A DNA stretch of 64,000 nucleotides from positions 514,818 to 578,817 of the forward strand of contig NZ_KQ948658.1 of NCBI RefSeq assembly GCF_001514145.1, in the 5' to 3' direction. The notes under the pieces are model-generated. The model did not search any database. It saw only the letters and a list, made by a program, of their open reading frames with translations, and was not told the origin of the DNA. Made by a program: the position numbers and the translations under genes. Positions within the stretch are counted from its first letter, which is position 1; each line of letters opens with the position of its first letter. Shown piece after piece: positions 60,972 to 64,000 of this stretch. The DNA comes from Streptomyces canus. Lineage in GTDB: Bacteria; Actinomycetota; Actinomycetes; Streptomycetales; Streptomycetaceae.

Positions 60972-61811
60972 TCAGGCGGCGTCGCCGTGGGCGGTGGCGG
61001 CGGACTTCTCGCGCCACGGGGCGAGGTCGTCCTGCACCTGCTGGTACTTGACGTCCAGCCGCTCCAGGGTGTCGCGCCCGAGGTAGAGGTGGGTGGGCAG
61101 CTTCTCGGTGGAGGCGACCTCGACGATGAGTGCGGCGCCCTTGACGGGGTCGCCGAGCTGGGCGTGGTTGGCCTTGTCGATCCAGTCCAGCGTCACGTGC
61201 GCGGGGGTGTCGTCGTAGTCGGCGATGCGGTCCGCGGCGACCGACAGGGAGCTGGCGTCGAGGAAGTCGGTGCGGAAGACGCCCGGCTCGACGACCATCG
61301 ACTGGATCCCGAACGGCGCCATCTCGGCGGAGAGCGCCTCGCTGATGCCGGCGACGGCGAACTTCGACGCGCAGTACAGGCTGACACCCGGCTCGCCCTC
61401 GAAACCGGAGCGGGAACCGATGTGCACCAGCCGACCCGAACCCTGCTTGCGCATGACGGGCAGCACGGCGCGGGTGACGTTGATCAGACCGAAGACGTTG
61501 AGGTCGAACAGCGACCGGGCCTCCGCGTCGGTGATCTCCTCCAGCGCGCCGAGCAGGCCGCGGCCCGCGTTGTTCACCAGCACGTCGATGCCGCCGAATC
61601 GGTCCACGGCGGCATCGACCGCCTGCGGGATGCTTTTGTTGTCCGTGACGTCCAGGGCGACCGCGAAGACCTTGTCCGAGTTCTTCAGATCGTCCGGCAC
61701 GCGTTCCGGGTTCCGTACGGCGACCACGACATTGTTACCCCCTGCCAGAGCAGCGCGGGCGATTTCCGCACCGATTCCACGGGAGGCGCCGGTGACAAAC
61801 CACGTAGCCAT
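60972..61811 (-). CDS. SDR-family oxidoreductase
   Basis: The 279-residue SDR has TGASRGIGAEIARAAL at residues 7-22, NNAGRGLLGA near residue 80 and the Tyr-x3-Lys in SLYCASKFAVAGISEA near residue 150. The last 40 residues (ERLDVKYQQVQDDLAPWREK) form an added helix typical of the subgroup often annotated as oxidoreductases near XRE regulators. The MmyB-type regulator upstream on the same strand may control it. GAAAGAGG precedes the ATG. Confidence 0.86.
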   Translation of the reverse strand: MATWFVTGASRGIGAEIARAALAGGNNVVVAVRNPERVPDDLKNSDKVFAVALDVTDNKSIPQAVDAAVDRFGGIDVLVNNAGRGLLGALEEITDAEARSLFDLNVFGLINVTRAVLPVMRKQGSGRLVHIGSRSGFEGEPGVSLYCASKFAVAGISEALSAEMAPFGIQSMVVEPGVFRTDFLDASSLSVAADRIADYDDTPAHVTLDWIDKANHAQLGDPVKGAALIVEVASTEKLPTHLYLGRDTLERLDVKYQQVQDDLAPWREKSAATAHGDAA

Positions 61812-62372
61812 GGGGAAAACCTCTTTCGTCGCTTCCCCTGTTCGGGGATTTCCTGTTGACGTATTCGAGTGTGCCCGCCCGCTACGGACCTATGAAGGCT
61901 GCGTTTTTCCTGGGAGTCCCACACCTAGGAGGACGAGGCGCACCTCCGGCGAAGCACCGAAGGCCGCGCGGCCACCAGCGGGGCCACGGCGCCCAGTCGC
62001 AGCAGCAAGCGGCTCAGCCACGGACTGCACCCTCCCAGGACCGCAGCCGCCCGCCCCAGCAGATCAGACGCACGCAGAAACAGCGGCTCACAGCGCGCAA
62101 GAGGCATACCGTCGGCACCCTGGGAATTATGCGCAAACGGAAAGGCCGGGAAATGGTCGAAAAGCCGCACGCGAGGACGCGGAAAACGTGTGAGAGTGGG
62201 CTCTCGATTCGCCGGAACCCCGGCTAGGTACGGACTTCTGGCGATCTCCCGTCCGGAATTCCGGGGTAGGAGTGAGGAATGAGCGGCAGCAGTCCGGGGT
62301 GGGGCGCGTGCCGGTCCCGCCGGCGTACACGCGTGTCCCGAGCGGGAGACGGTGTTCCGGCGGTCTCCTGGT
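61812..62372. other. Intergenic region without a supported gene
   Basis: About 560 bp between an SDR and the XRE regulator, on the same strand. Short frames in it are Arg/Pro-rich and match nothing recognisable. It contains the SDR promoter, which was not located convincingly. Confidence 0.45.
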
Positions 62373-63248
62373 TCAGGCGCCGCGTCCGGGATTCTGCTGG
62401 TGAGGTGCCTCGGGTGCGCTGAGGGAGCCCAGCAGGGCCAGACCGTCGGCGGCGGCTGAGCCCGGCTCGGCCTGCAGGATGATGAGCTGCTGTCCCGGGA
62501 CGCTGCGGATGTTGAGGGCCTCGTGCCTCAACTCCAGGTCTCCCACGACGGAGTGGTGAATCTGCTTGACCTCATAGGGCGGGACCCGGGTGTACTCGCG
62601 TGCCCATAGCGAGCGGAACTCACCGCTGCGCACCGACAGTTCACCGACCAGCTCCAGGATGCGAGGATCCTCCGGCGCGCTCGCGGCGGTCTGCTGAAGG
62701 TCGGCGACCGCACGATCACGGGCCCGCTCCGGGTTCCGGTAGAAGGTCTTCGCCGCGGGGTCCAGGAAAAGCATGCGCAGTACGTTGTCGTGCTGCGCGA
62801 AGTCGCGGTAGAGAGCGTCAGCCAAGGCGTTGGTGGCCAGCAGGTCCTGGGCGTGGCCGATGATGAAGGCCGGAGTCCGGGTCCAGCTCTCGATCAGTTG
62901 CCGCAGGTGCGGGCGGACCCGCTCGACCCGGGAGGGAGACTTCGTGCGGCGGGCTGTCGGCTGGGCCAGACGGAGCAGTTCCCTCTTGTCCTCGTCCCCG
63001 AGACGCAGTGCGCGGGCGATGGCCTCCAGCACCCTGTGCGAGGGGCCGAGTTCACGGCCCTGCTCCAGTCGGCTGTAGTAGCTCAGGCTGACACCTGCGA
63101 GTGTCGCGACCTCGTCCCGCCGCAGGCCGGGCACCTTTCGCCGGCCCGCGCCGGACAGTCCTGCCGCGGCAGGACTCAGGCGCTCTCTGCGGGAGCGGAG
63201 GAACTGACCCAGCCCTCCAACCGGGCCAGGGTGTGTGTTGTTGTCCAT
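62373..63248 (-). CDS. XRE-family regulator with MmyB-like ligand-binding domain
   Basis: The 291-residue protein has an N-terminal XRE helix-turn-helix (VPGLRRDEVATLAGVSLSYY then SRLEQGRELGPS, residues about 38-70) and an MmyB-like PAS-type domain (FIIGHAQDLLATNALADALY; MLFLDPAAKTFYRNPERARD). In streptomycetes such regulators frequently sit next to an SDR and are thought to sense fatty-acid-like ligands. It is divergent from a second member of the same family 307 bp away. Confidence 0.9.
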   Translation of the reverse strand: MDNNTHPGPVGGLGQFLRSRRERLSPAAAGLSGAGRRKVPGLRRDEVATLAGVSLSYYSRLEQGRELGPSHRVLEAIARALRLGDEDKRELLRLAQPTARRTKSPSRVERVRPHLRQLIESWTRTPAFIIGHAQDLLATNALADALYRDFAQHDNVLRMLFLDPAAKTFYRNPERARDRAVADLQQTAASAPEDPRILELVGELSVRSGEFRSLWAREYTRVPPYEVKQIHHSVVGDLELRHEALNIRSVPGQQLIILQAEPGSAAADGLALLGSLSAPEAPHQQNPGRGA

Positions 63249-63294
63249 GCCGCCAAGGCTAGGCGGAGAACGCCAGGCAAAGGTCGGCCGACGG

Positions 63295-63311
63295 TGGGTG
63301 CGTTACACCCA
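63295..63311. promoter_or_regulatory. Short inverted repeat between two XRE regulators
   Basis: TGGGTG (63295-63300) and CACCCA (63306-63311) with a 5-bp centre, about 47 bp upstream of the left regulator's start. It is the only clear symmetrical site in the 307-bp divergent region; the rest holds no gene. Confidence 0.4.
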
Positions 63312-63555
63312 GGATCACGGGCCCCCGATGTGGAAGACGCGCGGCGACGCCGGGAGTCCGCACGGGCGCCTCGCGAGGGTGACGTCCGAGTAGCCAGGGC
63401 CCCTCTGCAGTCCCCGGCCGACCGGCCCCGCCCGCCACGAGGCCGGAAATCACACCAAACAAGCACGCGGCTACCCTGTGTGAAGAGCTTTCGGCCTGGC
63501 GTCATGGTGTGAAGCCCGAAGCTCCCGTCGGCTGAAAAGCATCTAGTCTTGCCGC

Positions 63556-64000
63556 ATGAGCAATGGGACACCTTTGGGTGATTTCCTCAGAGCCCGCCGA
63601 GAAGCCCTGAAGCCACACGACGTCGGTCTTCCCGAACACGGGCGACGCCGGGTGCCGGGACTGCGCAGAGAGGAAGTCGCACTGCTCGCCGGAGTCAGCT
63701 CCGACTACTACATCAGGCTGGAACAAGGACGCGAGAACAGTCCCTCGCCGCAGGTCCTCGATGCCGTGGCGCAGGCGCTGAAACTGGACGCGGAGGCTGC
63801 CGACCATCTCAACCGTCTCTGCCTCACCGCCTCGCAACGCCCGCGCGACTGGGGAGAGACGGACGTCAGCCAGCAGCTGTTGCAGCTGATGGACGGATGG
63901 GACCACACTCCGGCCTTCGTCGTGGGCCCGGCCCTCGACATCATGGCGGCCAACTCCCTCGCCAGGGCCCTCCACGGCGGGTTCGAGAAGTTCGACAACC
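63556..64000 (+). CDS. XRE-family regulator with MmyB-like domain (cut by window end)
   Basis: The first 148 residues of a protein homologous to the one at 62373: VPGLRREEVALLAGVSSDYY and IRLEQGRENSPSPQ form the helix-turn-helix, and FVVGPALDIMAANSLARALH begins the MmyB-like domain. The gene continues beyond the window. The start is MSNGTPLGDFLRARREAL; TAGTCT lies about 10 bp upstream, so the transcript may be nearly leaderless. Confidence 0.88.
   Translation, partial: MSNGTPLGDFLRARREALKPHDVGLPEHGRRRVPGLRREEVALLAGVSSDYYIRLEQGRENSPSPQVLDAVAQALKLDAEAADHLNRLCLTASQRPRDWGETDVSQQLLQLMDGWDHTPAFVVGPALDIMAANSLARALHGGFEKFDN

Noticed and set aside
61925..62170. Small Leu/Arg-rich protein of about 80 residues on the minus strand
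   Set aside because: Composition typical of chance frames in GC-rich DNA, no ribosome-binding site or homology that I recognise.
1..64000. CRISPR array or phage structural genes
   Set aside because: No regularly spaced short repeats and no capsid, tail, terminase or portal-like proteins were seen.

Overview
High-GC DNA with leaderless or GGAGG-led genes, Tat and lipobox exporters, LacI/GntR/TetR/LAL regulators and IS1182/IS21 relics points to a Streptomyces-like actinomycete, in an accessory (probably arm-side) region. Catabolic gene clusters alternate with decayed fragments.

Region 1 (about 0.8-19.9 kb) reads as one L-fucose utilisation locus. A minus-strand array runs from 15526 to 814: enolase-superfamily sugar-acid dehydratase, sugar ABC importer (binding protein and two permeases), sugar mutarotase, secreted beta-helix GH141-like glycosidase, FAH-fold hydrolase, SDR, aldo/keto reductase, fuconolactonase-like amidohydrolase and LutABC lactate oxidation. 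A divergent GntR regulator and a second, differently decorated GH141-like enzyme lie to the right. The two outward promoters carry the same 24-bp motif across the spacer and -10. The set fits the non-phosphorylating fucose route ending in pyruvate plus L-lactate, with LutABC consuming the lactate.

Region 2 (19.9-43.0 kb) begins with decayed fragments, then a PaoABC-like molybdenum aldehyde oxidoreductase with its XdhC maturation factor, an enoyl-CoA hydratase, a DHA2 exporter facing a LAL regulator, an orphan VapC, and an alpha-glucoside system (LacI repressor, ABC importer, GH13 alpha-glucosidase, glycogen-debranching-like enzyme).

Region 3 (43.9-54.2 kb) holds a nucleoside/guanine-deaminase-like enzyme, an NMT1/ThiY-type ABC importer, a ferredoxin reductase, a Rieske oxygenase, a TetR, a TauD/TfdA dioxygenase and a truncated TetR. 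It suggests uptake, oxidative demethylation and deamination of an N-heterocycle; the substrate is unknown.

Region 4 (54.8-64 kb) carries two Atu4866-domain proteins (one fused to a catalytically stripped amidohydrolase half), an intact amidohydrolase, transporter relics, an FG-GAP lipoprotein, two SDRs and two MmyB-type XRE regulators.

The regions are separated by direct repeats, each containing the 3' half of a CAU-anticodon tRNA (46-bp cores at 21458, 43319 and 54513, all in the same orientation) followed by paired TCTGACCTGC-type 12-mers about 114 bp apart. The first 290 bp of the window match the downstream part of such a repeat, so a fourth core is predicted just left of the window. The window therefore looks like an array of metabolic modules accreted at tRNA-derived attachment sites.
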